Assembly: GCA_041494245.1 (NCBI GenBank)
Contig: JBGQAK010000006.1
Coordinates: 162,219-226,218 of the forward strand
Direction: 5' to 3'
Length of the DNA: 64,000 bases
Source of the DNA: RBG-13-68-16 sp041494245
Lineage (GTDB): Bacteria > Acidobacteriota > Thermoanaerobaculia > Thermoanaerobaculales > Thermoanaerobaculaceae
In this document: one piece after another, positions 1 to 7,592 of the stretch
How positions within the stretch are numbered: position 1 is the first letter of the stretch
Layout: each line of letters begins with the position of its first letter
Translations under genes and position numbers: made by a program
Notes under the pieces: model-generated
What the model saw: the letters and a program-made list of their open reading frames with translations, nothing else
Databases searched by the model: none
What the model was told of the DNA's origin: nothing

Positions 1-221
1 GCCGCCGCTTCGCCGGCGGCCGCCGCGTCGTCGACGAAGCACACGAGCCCCTGCGCGGCGCGGCTGGTGGTCCACGCCTGGGCCTTCACGACCACGGCAC
101 CCCCGATCCGCTCGGCGGCGGCGCGCGCCTCGGCGGGCGTGCGGGCAAGCTCACCACGCGGAACCGCGATCCCGGAGGCGGCGAGGACCTGTTTTCCCTG
201 GAACTCAGAAAGACGCGCCAC
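1..221 (-). CDS. Succinyl-CoA ligase beta-like protein, N-terminal part (ATP-grasp), cut by window edge
   Basis: The frame runs off the left edge, so only the first 73 residues are visible. A GTG start at 221 follows GGTGGAG at good spacing. The protein begins MARLSEFQGKQVLAASG and continues into VVVKAQAW, the pattern that opens SucC-type beta subunits of ADP-forming CoA ligases, which make acyl-CoA in or beside the TCA cycle. The glycine-rich segment that usually follows (HAGGRGK in SucC) is replaced by TTSRAAQG, so this may be a paralogue rather than true SucC. It is divergent from the flavin reductase gene. Confidence 0.65.
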   Translation of the reverse strand, partial: MARLSEFQGKQVLAASGIAVPRGELARTPAEARAAAERIGGAVVVKAQAWTTSRAAQGLVCFVDDAAAAGEAA

Positions 222-296
222 GAAAGATCTCCACCCGGTGCGGCGGGTACGGGCACGCTACGCAAACGCCACAGGTGTGTCAAGCGAGGACCACGC

Positions 297-302
297 TAGA
301 AT
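297..302 (+). promoter_or_regulatory. -10 element of the flavin reductase gene
   Basis: TAGAAT lies 25 bases before the start codon at 327. A clear -35 hexamer is not visible, so only the -10 is listed. A GGGGAGGGA ribosome binding site follows. Confidence 0.4.
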
Positions 303-326
303 CTATCAAGCTCGGGGAGGGACATC

Positions 327-893
327 ATGGCGCATGCGTCCGCGGTTCTCGGTTCCTGCTACTTCTACTACCCCCGACCGGTGTGCATCGTCGGCGCGCG
401 CGACGAGGGCAGGGGCACCGCCAACTTCGCGCCGGTAACGTGGGCGACCCCGCTGTCCTCTGATCCCCCCCTGTTCGGCGTCTGCCTCTCCCCGAAGACG
501 TACAGCCACCAGCTGGTCGTCAAGACCGGCGAGTTCACCGTGAGCCTCCTGACCCACGAGCACGCCGGCCTCGCCGAGGCCCTCGGCAAGCTATCGGGCC
601 GCGAGACCGACAAGGTCAAGGCGCTCGAGCTCGAGCTGCACGAAGGCGAGAAGCTCGCCACGCCGTTTCTCGCGGTCGCTTACGTCGCCGCCGAGTGCCT
701 GCTCCTGGAGCGCCACCACGTGGGGGACCAGACGCTGGTCGTGGGTGAGGTGCAGCGGATCCACACCGCGGCGGACGCCTTCGACGGCGCAGGCGTGCTC
801 GACATCGAGCGCTTCAAGCCCCTCCTCTACCTCGGCAGCAACCGGTACGTCACCACGGCGCAGGGCACGCAGCCTTCGAAGAAACCACACTGA
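327..893 (+). CDS. Flavin reductase-like domain protein (FMN-binding split barrel)
   Basis: This 188-residue protein matches the flavin reductase-like (DIM6/NTAB, flavoredoxin) family. Members bind FMN and either reduce free flavin with NAD(P)H or carry electrons. Visible family features are the opening YYPRPVCIVGA, the segment ANFAPVTWATPLSSDPPLFGV that lines the flavin site, and SLLTHEHAGLAEALG. There is no signal peptide, so it is cytoplasmic. GGGAGG precedes the ATG. It has its own short promoter region and a hairpin directly after its stop. The physiological partner is unknown. Confidence 0.8.
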   Translation: MAHASAVLGSCYFYYPRPVCIVGARDEGRGTANFAPVTWATPLSSDPPLFGVCLSPKTYSHQLVVKTGEFTVSLLTHEHAGLAEALGKLSGRETDKVKALELELHEGEKLATPFLAVAYVAAECLLLERHHVGDQTLVVGEVQRIHTAADAFDGAGVLDIERFKPLLYLGSNRYVTTAQGTQPSKKPH

Positions 894-894
894 A

Positions 895-924
895 GGGGAA
901 GCGCCGGAGCCCCGGCGCTTCCCC
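895..924. terminator. Hairpin between convergent genes
   Basis: A perfect 13-bp stem (GGGGAAGCGCCGG with CCGGCGCTTCCCC) with a four-base loop begins two bases after the flavin reductase stop. No T-run follows, so efficiency as an intrinsic terminator is uncertain. It separates the reductase from the convergent slipin gene. Confidence 0.6.
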
Positions 925-950
925 GCTTCGAGCTCCATCTGGAGCTGCGG

Positions 951-1931
951 TCACCGCTCCGGCGCGCTCGCCCCGAGAGCAGTGGTGCCGAGCATCCCGC
1001 CGAGGCCCATGGTCTCCACCGCCGACGACGGCACGATCACCATGGTGCCCTTCTCCTTGATCGCCTCGTAGAGCATGTTCATGGCGCGCAGGTGCATCGC
1101 GGTCGGGTTTTCGCGGTACAGCTCGGAGGCTTTGGCGAACAGCGTGGCGATCTCGGTCTCCGCCGTGCCCAGGATGATGCGCGCCTGCCGCTCGCGCTCG
1201 GCCTGGGCGCGCCGCGACATCGCGTCCTCCAGCTCGGCAGGGATGCGCACGTCGCGGATCTCCACCGACTGAACCGTGATCCCCCACGGGTTGGTCTTCT
1301 CATCCAGGATCTTGGCGAGCTCCTGCCCGAGCTTCTCCCTCTCGGTGATCATCTCGGCCAGGTCGTGGCGGCCGATCGCCTCGCGCAGCGCGGTCTGCGA
1401 CGAGAGGAAGATGGCGTTGAAGTAGGACTGCACCTCGAGCACCGACTTCTGCGCGTCCCACACCAGCCAGAACACGATGGCATCCACGTTGACCGGGACC
1501 GTGTCGCGGGTGAGGGCGGATTCGGCGGTCACGTCGGTCGCGCGCACGCGCTGGTCAACCAGGTGCGAGATCACCTCGACCACCGGGACGATCCAAAACA
1601 GCCCCGGTCCCTCGAGGCCGCGGAACTTGCCGAAGCGCAGGATCACGGCCTTCTCCCACTGGTCGGCCACCTTGATCGCGAACATGACGTAGAGGCCGAG
1701 GAGCGCCGGGACCAGCAGCGTCAACGGGATGAGATCGCTGTGGTGCATCCCCTCACCCACCACGATGGTGGTGATCAGGCCGGCCACCCAGACGATGATT
1801 GCCGCCGTGACCGACACGGGGTTGACGAAACGGCGAGCGTCCCGTGACGGCAGCTGCGCGCCGAACGAGACCTCCTGGGGCGGCTTGTCCTTGTCCTTCT
1901 GTTTCTTCGCAATCGTGACGATCGGGAACAT
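951..1931 (-). CDS. Slipin, SPFH/stomatin-family membrane protein
   Basis: This 326-residue protein has two hydrophobic segments (about residues 37-60 and 66-88) followed by an SPFH/band-7 domain that starts near EKAVILRFGKF and includes GLFWIVPVVE and DVTAESALTRDTVPV. A charged helical stretch (about 235-290) with RRAQAERERQARI is typical of slipin oligomerisation. Slipins form membrane-attached rings and often work with an NfeD-type partner or protease, but none is adjacent here. The start follows AGGAGGAGGA. That Shine-Dalgarno begins inside the end of the inverted-repeat element next to it. Confidence 0.85.
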   Translation of the reverse strand: MFPIVTIAKKQKDKDKPPQEVSFGAQLPSRDARRFVNPVSVTAAIIVWVAGLITTIVVGEGMHHSDLIPLTLLVPALLGLYVMFAIKVADQWEKAVILRFGKFRGLEGPGLFWIVPVVEVISHLVDQRVRATDVTAESALTRDTVPVNVDAIVFWLVWDAQKSVLEVQSYFNAIFLSSQTALREAIGRHDLAEMITEREKLGQELAKILDEKTNPWGITVQSVEIRDVRIPAELEDAMSRRAQAERERQARIILGTAETEIATLFAKASELYRENPTAMHLRAMNMLYEAIKEKGTMVIVPSSAVETMGLGGMLGTTALGASAPER

Positions 1932-1944
1932 GTTCTCCTCCTCC

Positions 1945-2129
1945 TAGCCCGGATTATTCGTGGGGCATCGTAGCGAGACCGCGGAGATGGCTGTCATGGT
2001 GGGCGCACGTAGGGGCCAGCATCCGAAGGCGTACTGGACACGGTACGTCGAGGATGCGAGCCCCGAGTACGCCCGCCAGGGCTGCCATATCTGCGGTCGC
2101 AGTAGATGTTTCATGAATAGTCCGGGCTA
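1945..2129. repeat. Inverted-repeat element, family B (185 bp)
   Basis: The ends are TAGCCCGGATTATTCGTG at 1945-1962 and the inverted TAGCCCGGACTATTCATG at 2112-2129, which match at 16 of 18 positions. The interior has no open frame that I trust. The right end supplies the TAG stop of the small gene that follows on the minus strand. The left end abuts the slipin ribosome binding site. A third copy of the end sequence occurs at 5113. It resembles a MITE, but I see no transposase. Confidence 0.65.
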
Positions 2130-2297
2130 TAGCGGCGGCCGCAGGTGCCGCCTCGCCTTCGCCAGGAACCACAGGTAGATGGCGACCAGCGCCCCAGCCA
2201 CCAGCGCGAAGCCGGGCGCCGGAACCAGCCCGCCGTGCTCGACGGCCACCCCGCCGAGCAGCACGACAAGCGCAGCCACCTTCAGAGCAAGGCTCAT
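2127..2297 (-). CDS. Small hydrophobic protein (56 aa) coupled to a GntR regulator
   Basis: A 56-residue frame starts at an ATG that overlaps the regulator stop (ATGA), so translation is probably coupled. It has two hydrophobic segments, MSLALKVAALVVLLGGVA and FALVAGALVAIYLWFLAKA, and ends RRHLRPPL. Its TAG stop is the first three bases of the family B repeat. I do not recognise the family. YtrA-type regulators usually precede ABC transporter genes, so this could be a small membrane partner or what remains of a longer operon. Confidence 0.55.
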   Translation of the reverse strand: MSLALKVAALVVLLGGVAVEHGGLVPAPGFALVAGALVAIYLWFLAKARRHLRPPL

Positions 2298-2680
2298 CGC
2301 CTCGCCTCCTCCACCCGGGCCGCGAACTCCGCCAGCACCTCCTTGGGGGGGAGGCCGACGCCGGCAGCGCGCGCCAGGAACTCATCCACCAGCTGCACCA
2401 CTTGCCGGCGCCGTTCCACCTCGTCGCGCTCCACCTGCACCGAAGCCACGAACGTCCCCGACCCCTGCTGGGTGTTGAGCACGCCGCGGATCTCCAGCTC
2501 CTTGTACGCCTTGGCGATGGTGTTGAGGTTCACCTGCAGCTCCACCGCGAGGCCGCGCACGGTCGGGAGCTGCTCGCCGGGGAGCAGCGCGCCCGTGGCG
2601 ATCCCAGCCAGGATCTGATCGATGATCTGCCGGTAGAACGGCACCCCGGAGGCCGGGTCGAGTCGGAATGAGGTCGGCAT
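2294..2680 (-). CDS. GntR-family transcriptional regulator, YtrA type
   Basis: This 128-residue protein has a GntR winged helix: GVPFYRQIIDQILAGIATG, then LLPGEQLPTVRGLAVEL and the recognition region VNLNTIAKAYKELEIRGVL, followed by a short tail of about 55 residues with no large effector domain. Short tails define the YtrA subfamily, which usually represses an adjacent ABC transporter operon. The ATG at 2680 is preferred because AAAAGG lies upstream at normal spacing; a GTG at 2689 is possible. The ligand is unknown and no transporter is adjacent. Confidence 0.85.
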   Translation of the reverse strand: MPTSFRLDPASGVPFYRQIIDQILAGIATGALLPGEQLPTVRGLAVELQVNLNTIAKAYKELEIRGVLNTQQGSGTFVASVQVERDEVERRRQVVQLVDEFLARAAGVGLPPKEVLAEFAARVEEARR

Positions 2681-2808
2681 CGGATTCACCTTTTGTAATA
2701 GTTCACCATGACATTCATACGATAGGTCCCGCGAAAAGGTTTGTCAAGGGCCCTGGTAGCATCCCTGGTAGACATGCTGGTGGGGAACCCGCGACCGGGC
2801 GGAGGCCG

Positions 2809-4839
2809 ATGACCGACAGGCGCCTGCCCTGGGCGGCGGCCGGCGTTGCCGTGGCGGTGGCCGCCGTCCTGGCGGCCGCGATCGCGGGGCTTCTCCTCCG
2901 CTGGCCGCTCGCCGCGCCGCTGGTGGCCGCGCTCCGCTTGCTGCGCTGGAGCATGACCGCCGCCTACGCCACCGCCCCGGTGTTCGCCCTCGGCTTGCTC
3001 CTCACCCGCAAGGTGCTCCGGCTCTCCGGTCCACTCCCGCCCGGGTGGGAGCTCGCCGCGGCATGGGGCGCGGGGTGGGGGGCGGTCGTGCTGGCCGGGA
3101 CCGCCATGCTCGCCTGCGGCCTCTACCACGAAGTGGTCTGGACGGCGGGCGCGCTCCTCGGCAACCTCGCCCTGCTCTCGTTCGTGGTCGCGCGGAGGTG
3201 GCGGCCGCTCGAAGATCTGCGGGACGAGGTCGCATCGCTCTGGCGGGGTTGGCGCGGCGATGGCCAGGGATCTCCTGTCTGGGGGCTCGCCATCCTCCTC
3301 TGCTTGGCCAGTGCGGTGCTCCTCGCGAGCATCCCCCCCGACGCCCGCGACGAGCTCGTCTACCACCTCGCGCTTCCCCAGTTCTGGCGCTTCCAGCACG
3401 ACTGGTGGGTGCCGCTCGACAACGTCCACTGGCTGTTCCCAGCCAACGCCGAGGTGATCTGGGGGTACGGCCTGGCCGTCGGGGGGATCCACACCCCCCG
3501 CCTGCTCACCCTTGCCTTCGGCCTCGCCACGCTGGCGCTGCTGGCGGGCATGCTGGCGGAGTCCCGCCACGACCGCTGGACAACGCGGGTGAGCCTGCTG
3601 TTCCTGCTCCTGGCACCGATGTCGCTGGTGCTGCTGGGAACGTGCAACGCCGAGTGGCCGCTGGTTTTCTTCCTCTTTCTGGGGTGGCGCGCCGGCCGGC
3701 GGTTCCTCGCGACCCGGCAGTTCGCGGCGGCGGCGCTGGCCGCAGGCGCCTGGGGGCTCTGCCTGGGCTTCAAGTACACGGCGTTCCCCGTGGTCGCGGG
3801 GCTGGCCCTGGAGTTGGTGGTCGCCCTGCTGCGCGCCGGAGCGAAAACACACGCCGCCCGGGTGCTAGCGGCGCTCGCCCTCGCCGCCGTGCTCTTCGCC
3901 GGCGGGTGGCTCGTGCGCAACTGGAGCCTCACCGGCGACCCGCTCTACCCACTCGGGGTGAACGTGATCGGCGCTCGTGGGGCGCACGCGGGCCCGGCCC
4001 CCGACGTGGGGTCGCTGCTCGACTACGCGAAGCTGCACGGCTTCTGGCGCTTCGTCCCCTGGCTCTACCACGCCACCGCCGACCCGGTGGTGGACCAGCG
4101 CCTGCACCTGGGGTGGCCGCTCCTGCTGCTCGGGGTCGTCGCGCTCGGCTGGCGGCGCACCGGGGGCCTGCCCTGGTTCACCGTCACGGCCGCCTCGCTG
4201 GTGCTGCTCCGCTACTCGCCGGCGCCGCGCGCGTACGTCCCCGTACTCGCGCTCGCCTGGCTCTTCCTACCCCCCTTCCTGCAGGCGCTCGCAGGGCGGC
4301 GCTGGCTGAGGGTGACCGCCTCGGCCGTGGTCGGCGCGCTGGCGCTCTCCTCGCTGCCGTGGTTCTACGTGGTCGTCACCCGCTACAGCCCGGGCGCGCA
4401 GCGCTACCTGCTCGGCATCATCGGCGACGACGAGCTGCTGCGACGCAGCGGCGTGCTCACTCCGTGCGTGAGGTGGATCAGGACCGCCTCGCCGCAGGAC
4501 GCGCGCGTCTGGGTGTGGGGAGGCGAGCAGACGTTCTATCTCGATCGTTGGGCGCGCGCCAGCAGCTTCCTCGACGAGCCGTTGTTCCTCGCCTGGTTTG
4601 CCAGGTACGGGGCCGAGGGCTTCTCCCGCAAGCTCGCCGAGAGCCGTGTCGACTTCATCCTTGTCGAGACCGCCAACTGTCCGCTGCCTCCGACCTCGAT
4701 CCGCACGGAAGCTCGGGAGTGGCCGATCGCGCCGTCCCTCCAACCGGTCATCGCCCGCTGGATGCAGGAAAACCTCCGCGAGGTCGCCCGCGACGGGAGC
4801 TACGTCCTCTACCTCGTCACCGCACGGACCCGAAGCTAG
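2809..4839 (+). CDS. GT-C type integral membrane glycosyltransferase (GT39/ArnT-like)
   Basis: This 676-residue protein has about twelve hydrophobic segments. The first large extracytoplasmic loop holds DARDELVYHLALPQFW, which fits the acidic catalytic motif of GT-C enzymes that take sugars from polyprenyl phosphates (PMT/ArnT-like). A hydrophilic C-terminal domain of about 130 residues follows the last membrane helix. GGAGG lies four bases before the ATG. Donor and acceptor cannot be told from the sequence. The TAG stop is the first triplet of the family A repeat, so the natural C-terminus may have been altered. Confidence 0.7.
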   Translation: MTDRRLPWAAAGVAVAVAAVLAAAIAGLLLRWPLAAPLVAALRLLRWSMTAAYATAPVFALGLLLTRKVLRLSGPLPPGWELAAAWGAGWGAVVLAGTAMLACGLYHEVVWTAGALLGNLALLSFVVARRWRPLEDLRDEVASLWRGWRGDGQGSPVWGLAILLCLASAVLLASIPPDARDELVYHLALPQFWRFQHDWWVPLDNVHWLFPANAEVIWGYGLAVGGIHTPRLLTLAFGLATLALLAGMLAESRHDRWTTRVSLLFLLLAPMSLVLLGTCNAEWPLVFFLFLGWRAGRRFLATRQFAAAALAAGAWGLCLGFKYTAFPVVAGLALELVVALLRAGAKTHAARVLAALALAAVLFAGGWLVRNWSLTGDPLYPLGVNVIGARGAHAGPAPDVGSLLDYAKLHGFWRFVPWLYHATADPVVDQRLHLGWPLLLLGVVALGWRRTGGLPWFTVTAASLVLLRYSPAPRAYVPVLALAWLFLPPFLQALAGRRWLRVTASAVVGALALSSLPWFYVVVTRYSPGAQRYLLGIIGDDELLRRSGVLTPCVRWIRTASPQDARVWVWGGEQTFYLDRWARASSFLDEPLFLAWFARYGAEGFSRKLAESRVDFILVETANCPLPPTSIRTEAREWPIAPSLQPVIARWMQENLREVARDGSYVLYLVTARTRS

Positions 4840-5114
4840 GAGCCTGTCCGAGTAAGCGGGTGCGGTCGCGTTACGAGCGCCGCGAGGCCAGATGCAAGGC
4901 GCCGCGACGAAAGCGATGCTCCCCCATCGGTAAGGAGCGGCAACGCAGCAGATGGCCCCGCGCCGCCGTAACCCTCCGGGCGCAGGGGTGTTGCGGACGC
5001 ATGCTGCGTTGCTCGTCGGCTACGATGCTCCAGCATCGCCTGCCTCCTCGCGCCTTGCCTGCGCCTCGCAAGCCCTCTGCGCGCGACTCGCCCCATTACT
5101 CGGACAGGCTCCTA
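4837..5114. repeat. Foldback inverted-repeat element, family A (278 bp)
   Basis: The ends are perfect 19-bp inverted repeats, TAGGAGCCTGTCCGAGTAA and its complement. The two halves are also related to each other: each holds a segment like GAGGC..GCAAGGCG, then GCGATGCT and GCAACGCAGCA, so the whole element could form one long imperfect hairpin. It has no credible gene. The right half is nearly identical, in opposite orientation, to the sequence at 63861-64000. The left end provides the stop codon of the glycosyltransferase gene. Confidence 0.75.
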
Positions 5115-5132
5115 GCCCGGACTATTCACGAA
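5113..5132 (+). repeat. Solo end of repeat family B
   Basis: TAGCCCGGACTATTCACGAA begins on the last two bases of the family A element and matches the terminal repeat of the element at 1945-2129. I see no second end downstream, so this is a partial copy, perhaps interrupted by the family A insertion. Confidence 0.5.
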
Positions 5133-5235
5133 GGTGCCTACTGCGAGGATATCGTCTTTCAGCACGCTCTTCTGCGCGCGGCCGCCCCCGGCGTATGATG
5201 ACGTGCGAGGCGCAACGACGGAGTGGGGTGGTGCG

Positions 5236-5865
5236 ATGAGCGACGTTGTGGTGATCGGGGTGGCCGGCGGCACAGGCTCCGGCAAGACCACGGTCGCGGA
5301 CGCGATCGTGAGCCGCATCGGCGCCGACCGCATCGCGTTCCTGCAGCACGACAGCTACTACCGCGATCTCGCCAGGGCGGACCGCGACAGCCTCCTCCAC
5401 CACAACTTCGACCACCCGGATGCGCTCGAGAGCGAACTGCTCGCCCGCCACGTGCGCGACCTGAAGGCCCAGCGAGCCATTGAGGTGCCGATCTACGACT
5501 TCACGCGCCACGTCCGCACAGGCCGGACGCGCCGCGTGGAACCGCGGGGCGTGGTACTCGTGGAGGGGATCCTGATCTTCGTCGAGCCCGCTCTGCGCCA
5601 GCTGTTCGACATCAAAATCTTCGTAGACACCGACGCCGACCTCCGCTTCATCCGCCGACTGCGGCGCGATCTGGTTGAGCGTGGCCGCACGGTCGAGAAC
5701 GTCATCGGCCAGTACCTGGAGACCGTGCGCCCGATGCACCTCGAGTTCGTGGAACCCTCCAAGCGCTGGGCCGATCTGATCATTCCCGAGGGCGGGTTCA
5801 ACGCGGTCGCGCTCGACGTGGTGTGCGCGCGGGTGGAGGCCCTCCTCCAGACCGCTCCCGTCTGA
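5236..5865 (+). CDS. udk: Uridine kinase
   Basis: This 209-residue cytoplasmic enzyme phosphorylates uridine and cytidine with ATP or GTP in pyrimidine salvage. The P-loop GGTGSGKTT is at about residues 10-18. HDSYYRD and NFDHPDA are the nucleoside-binding signatures of Udk, followed by VPIYDFTRHVR and the EGILIF strand. RFIRRLRRDLVERGR forms the lid. Length is normal for the family. The ATG follows GGGGTGGTG. A TATGAT hexamer at 5194-5199 may be the -10 of its promoter. Confidence 0.92.
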   Translation: MSDVVVIGVAGGTGSGKTTVADAIVSRIGADRIAFLQHDSYYRDLARADRDSLLHHNFDHPDALESELLARHVRDLKAQRAIEVPIYDFTRHVRTGRTRRVEPRGVVLVEGILIFVEPALRQLFDIKIFVDTDADLRFIRRLRRDLVERGRTVENVIGQYLETVRPMHLEFVEPSKRWADLIIPEGGFNAVALDVVCARVEALLQTAPV

Positions 5866-5941
5866 CGCTTGATCGGAAACCTTTAGGAGGATGTTCGACC
5901 CCGTGATACGTCCTCTTTGTGGGTTCGGAGCCGAGGGGTCG

Positions 5942-6301
5942 TCACTCGCGGGGGCGGCGGCGGCGCTGGCGCAGCTCCTCTTCCTTGAACATGTACCGGA
6001 TGGCGTGCTTGTAGATCATGAGGTTGGGGCCGTCGGTGCGGTTCAGCTTGATGCAGTACCGGTCGTACCACTCCACCCAGCCGTGCAGTTCGGTGCCGTC
6101 GTCGAGCATGACGACCATCGCGCTCTTGTTCTGCATCTGCTTGATGAAGTAGTAGTTCTCGGCGTTGGTCTGCTCGGGTGGCGCCTGCTTACGGTGGACG
6201 GCGCCACGCAGAGGCGTACGGTCAGCCACCTCCGAGATCGAGGGGCGGATAAGCCTGCGGCTGGTGAGGGGTTCATCCCCCGAACGGTGGATTTCCTTCA
6301 T
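5942..6301 (-). CDS. hfq: RNA chaperone Hfq with N-terminal extension
   Basis: Residues 50-110 carry the Hfq fold: NKSAMVVMLDDGTELHGWV with DRYCIKLNR (Sm1) and MIYKHAIRYMF (Sm2, with the YKH motif that contacts RNA). Hfq hexamers pair small RNAs with messages. The first 50 residues (MKEIHRSGDEPLTSRR onward) are not part of the usual fold, and the tail is arginine-rich. The protein is 119 residues, longer than many Hfq cores. It follows ricT on the same strand with 80 bases between, where a TATACT element suggests its own promoter. GAGGAG precedes the ATG. Confidence 0.85.
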   Translation of the reverse strand: MKEIHRSGDEPLTSRRLIRPSISEVADRTPLRGAVHRKQAPPEQTNAENYYFIKQMQNKSAMVVMLDDGTELHGWVEWYDRYCIKLNRTDGPNLMIYKHAIRYMFKEEELRQRRRRPRE

Positions 6302-6325
6302 GTGCTCCTCGTCAAACTGATTTGC

Positions 6326-6331
6326 AGTATA
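6326..6331 (-). promoter_or_regulatory. -10 element upstream of hfq
   Basis: The minus strand reads TATACT 25 bases before the hfq start. A matching -35 is not clear, so hfq may be served both by this site and by read-through from ricT. Confidence 0.35.
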
Positions 6332-6381
6332 CCACCACGCGGAGCCTGCACCTCAGCATACGGAACGGGCTGGAGGAAGGT

Positions 6382-7089
6382 TTACGAAGGCTTGCCGGAG
6401 CGCTTCCCCGAGCCATCGTCCGCCGCCTCGTGGGCGAGGCAGCACATCAGACGCCCGCACATCCCGGAGATCCGGGTCGGGTTGAGGGAGAGCTTCTGCG
6501 CCTTGGCCATGCGGATCGTCACCGAGTTGAAGCGCGCCATGAACGTCGAGCAGCACAGCATCCGCCCGCAAGGGCCCCACCCGCCGCTGGCCTTGGCCTG
6601 GTCGCGCACGCCGATTTGCCGCAGCTCCACCCGGCGCCTCGTGCGCCGCCCGAGGTCGCGCAGCAGCGCGCGGAAGTCCACCCGCTCCTCTGCCGCGAAG
6701 GTGATCACAAGGGTGTCGCGGTCGAGCGGCACGATCGCGGACACTGGCCGCATGGGCACATTGAGCTCGCGGGCACGCTCGCGGCAGAAGCGCAGGGCGT
6801 CGCGGGCGACGAGGGCGAGCTCCTCGGACCTCGCGACCTCGTTCGGTACCGCGTGTCGGAGCACTCTGCCGGCCACCCGGTCGGCGCACGGCCGCAACAC
6901 GGGGATCTCGTGCCCGGCCAGGCGGCCGACGCGCTCCCCGTCGGCGCTTGCCACCACGTAGGACGCCCCGATCTCCAGCTCCACGCCCTCCTTCACCGCA
7001 CATACCTGGCCCGGGAGGTTGGGGGAGAAGCTGATCCGGATCAGGTCGGGGCGGGGGTGCCCCTCGGCGGGACAGGTCGCGCAGCTCAC
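6382..7089 (-). CDS. ricT: PSP1-domain protein, RicT/YaaT type
   Basis: This 235-residue protein has the PSP1 fold and the cysteine signatures GPCGRMLCC and ISGMCGRLMCC that bind an iron-sulfur cluster in Bacillus RicT. RicT works with RNase Y in mRNA maturation and with phosphorelay control. The N-terminus adds a CATC pair. The GTG start overlaps the purE stop by four bases (GTGA), so the two are translationally coupled. Its position between purE and hfq suggests an RNA-processing link, but that is inference. Confidence 0.85.
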   Translation of the reverse strand: MSCATCPAEGHPRPDLIRISFSPNLPGQVCAVKEGVELEIGASYVVASADGERVGRLAGHEIPVLRPCADRVAGRVLRHAVPNEVARSEELALVARDALRFCRERARELNVPMRPVSAIVPLDRDTLVITFAAEERVDFRALLRDLGRRTRRRVELRQIGVRDQAKASGGWGPCGRMLCCSTFMARFNSVTIRMAKAQKLSLNPTRISGMCGRLMCCLAHEAADDGSGKRSGKPS

Positions 7090-7592
7090 CGGCGCTCCTC
7101 CCCTTCACGCAGCGCCGTATCCGCCGCCACCACCGCCTCCGCCTGCTCCACGCGAACCCGACGAAGCCGAGCCTCGAGCTCGCGGTCGCCGAGGGCAAGG
7201 ATCTCGGCGGCCAGCACCGCCGCGTTGCGGGCACCGGCCTTGCCCACGGCCACCGTCGCCACCGGCACGCCGCCCGGCATCTGCACCGTAGAGAGCAGCG
7301 CGTCGAGCCCGTCGCCCAAGCCCCCTGGCAGCGGCACGCCGATCACAGGCCGCACGGTGCTCGCCGCGACGACCCCGGCCAGGTGCGCCGCCATCCCCGC
7401 GCCGCAGACGAACACCCGCACGCCGTCCTTCTCGCCCTTGGAAACCAGCTCGAGCGTGCGGGCGAGCGACCGGTGCGCCGAGGCGACGTGGGCGCGCCAG
7501 GGAACGCCGAGCATGTCGAGCTGGGCCGCGGTCTCACGCAAGAGCTCCCAGTCGTTCTTCGATCCCATCAAGATGAGCACAGGCTCGCTCAT
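7086..7592 (-). CDS. purE: N5-carboxyaminoimidazole ribonucleotide mutase, class I PurE
   Basis: The protein converts N5-CAIR to CAIR in purine synthesis. Visible signatures are MGSKNDWELL near the start, SAHRS (catalytic histidine), CGAGMAAHLAGVVAA and GVPLPGGLGDGLDALLSTVQMPGGVPVATVAVG, in the order found in octameric class I PurE. The ATG at 7592 is chosen because it overlaps the purD stop (ATGA). A longer frame would add ten residues inside purD. Length 168 is normal. Confidence 0.92.
   Translation of the reverse strand: MSEPVLILMGSKNDWELLRETAAQLDMLGVPWRAHVASAHRSLARTLELVSKGEKDGVRVFVCGAGMAAHLAGVVAASTVRPVIGVPLPGGLGDGLDALLSTVQMPGGVPVATVAVGKAGARNAAVLAAEILALGDRELEARLRRVRVEQAEAVVAADTALREGEERR

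Noticed and set aside
3045..5198. A 717-codon frame overlapping the GT-C gene in another frame
   Set aside because: Arginine-rich shadow of the membrane protein gene that runs on through the repeat element.
5866..5941. A terminator hairpin between udk and hfq
   Set aside because: GAGGATG and CGTCCTC can pair only with a mismatch, a long loop and no T-run.
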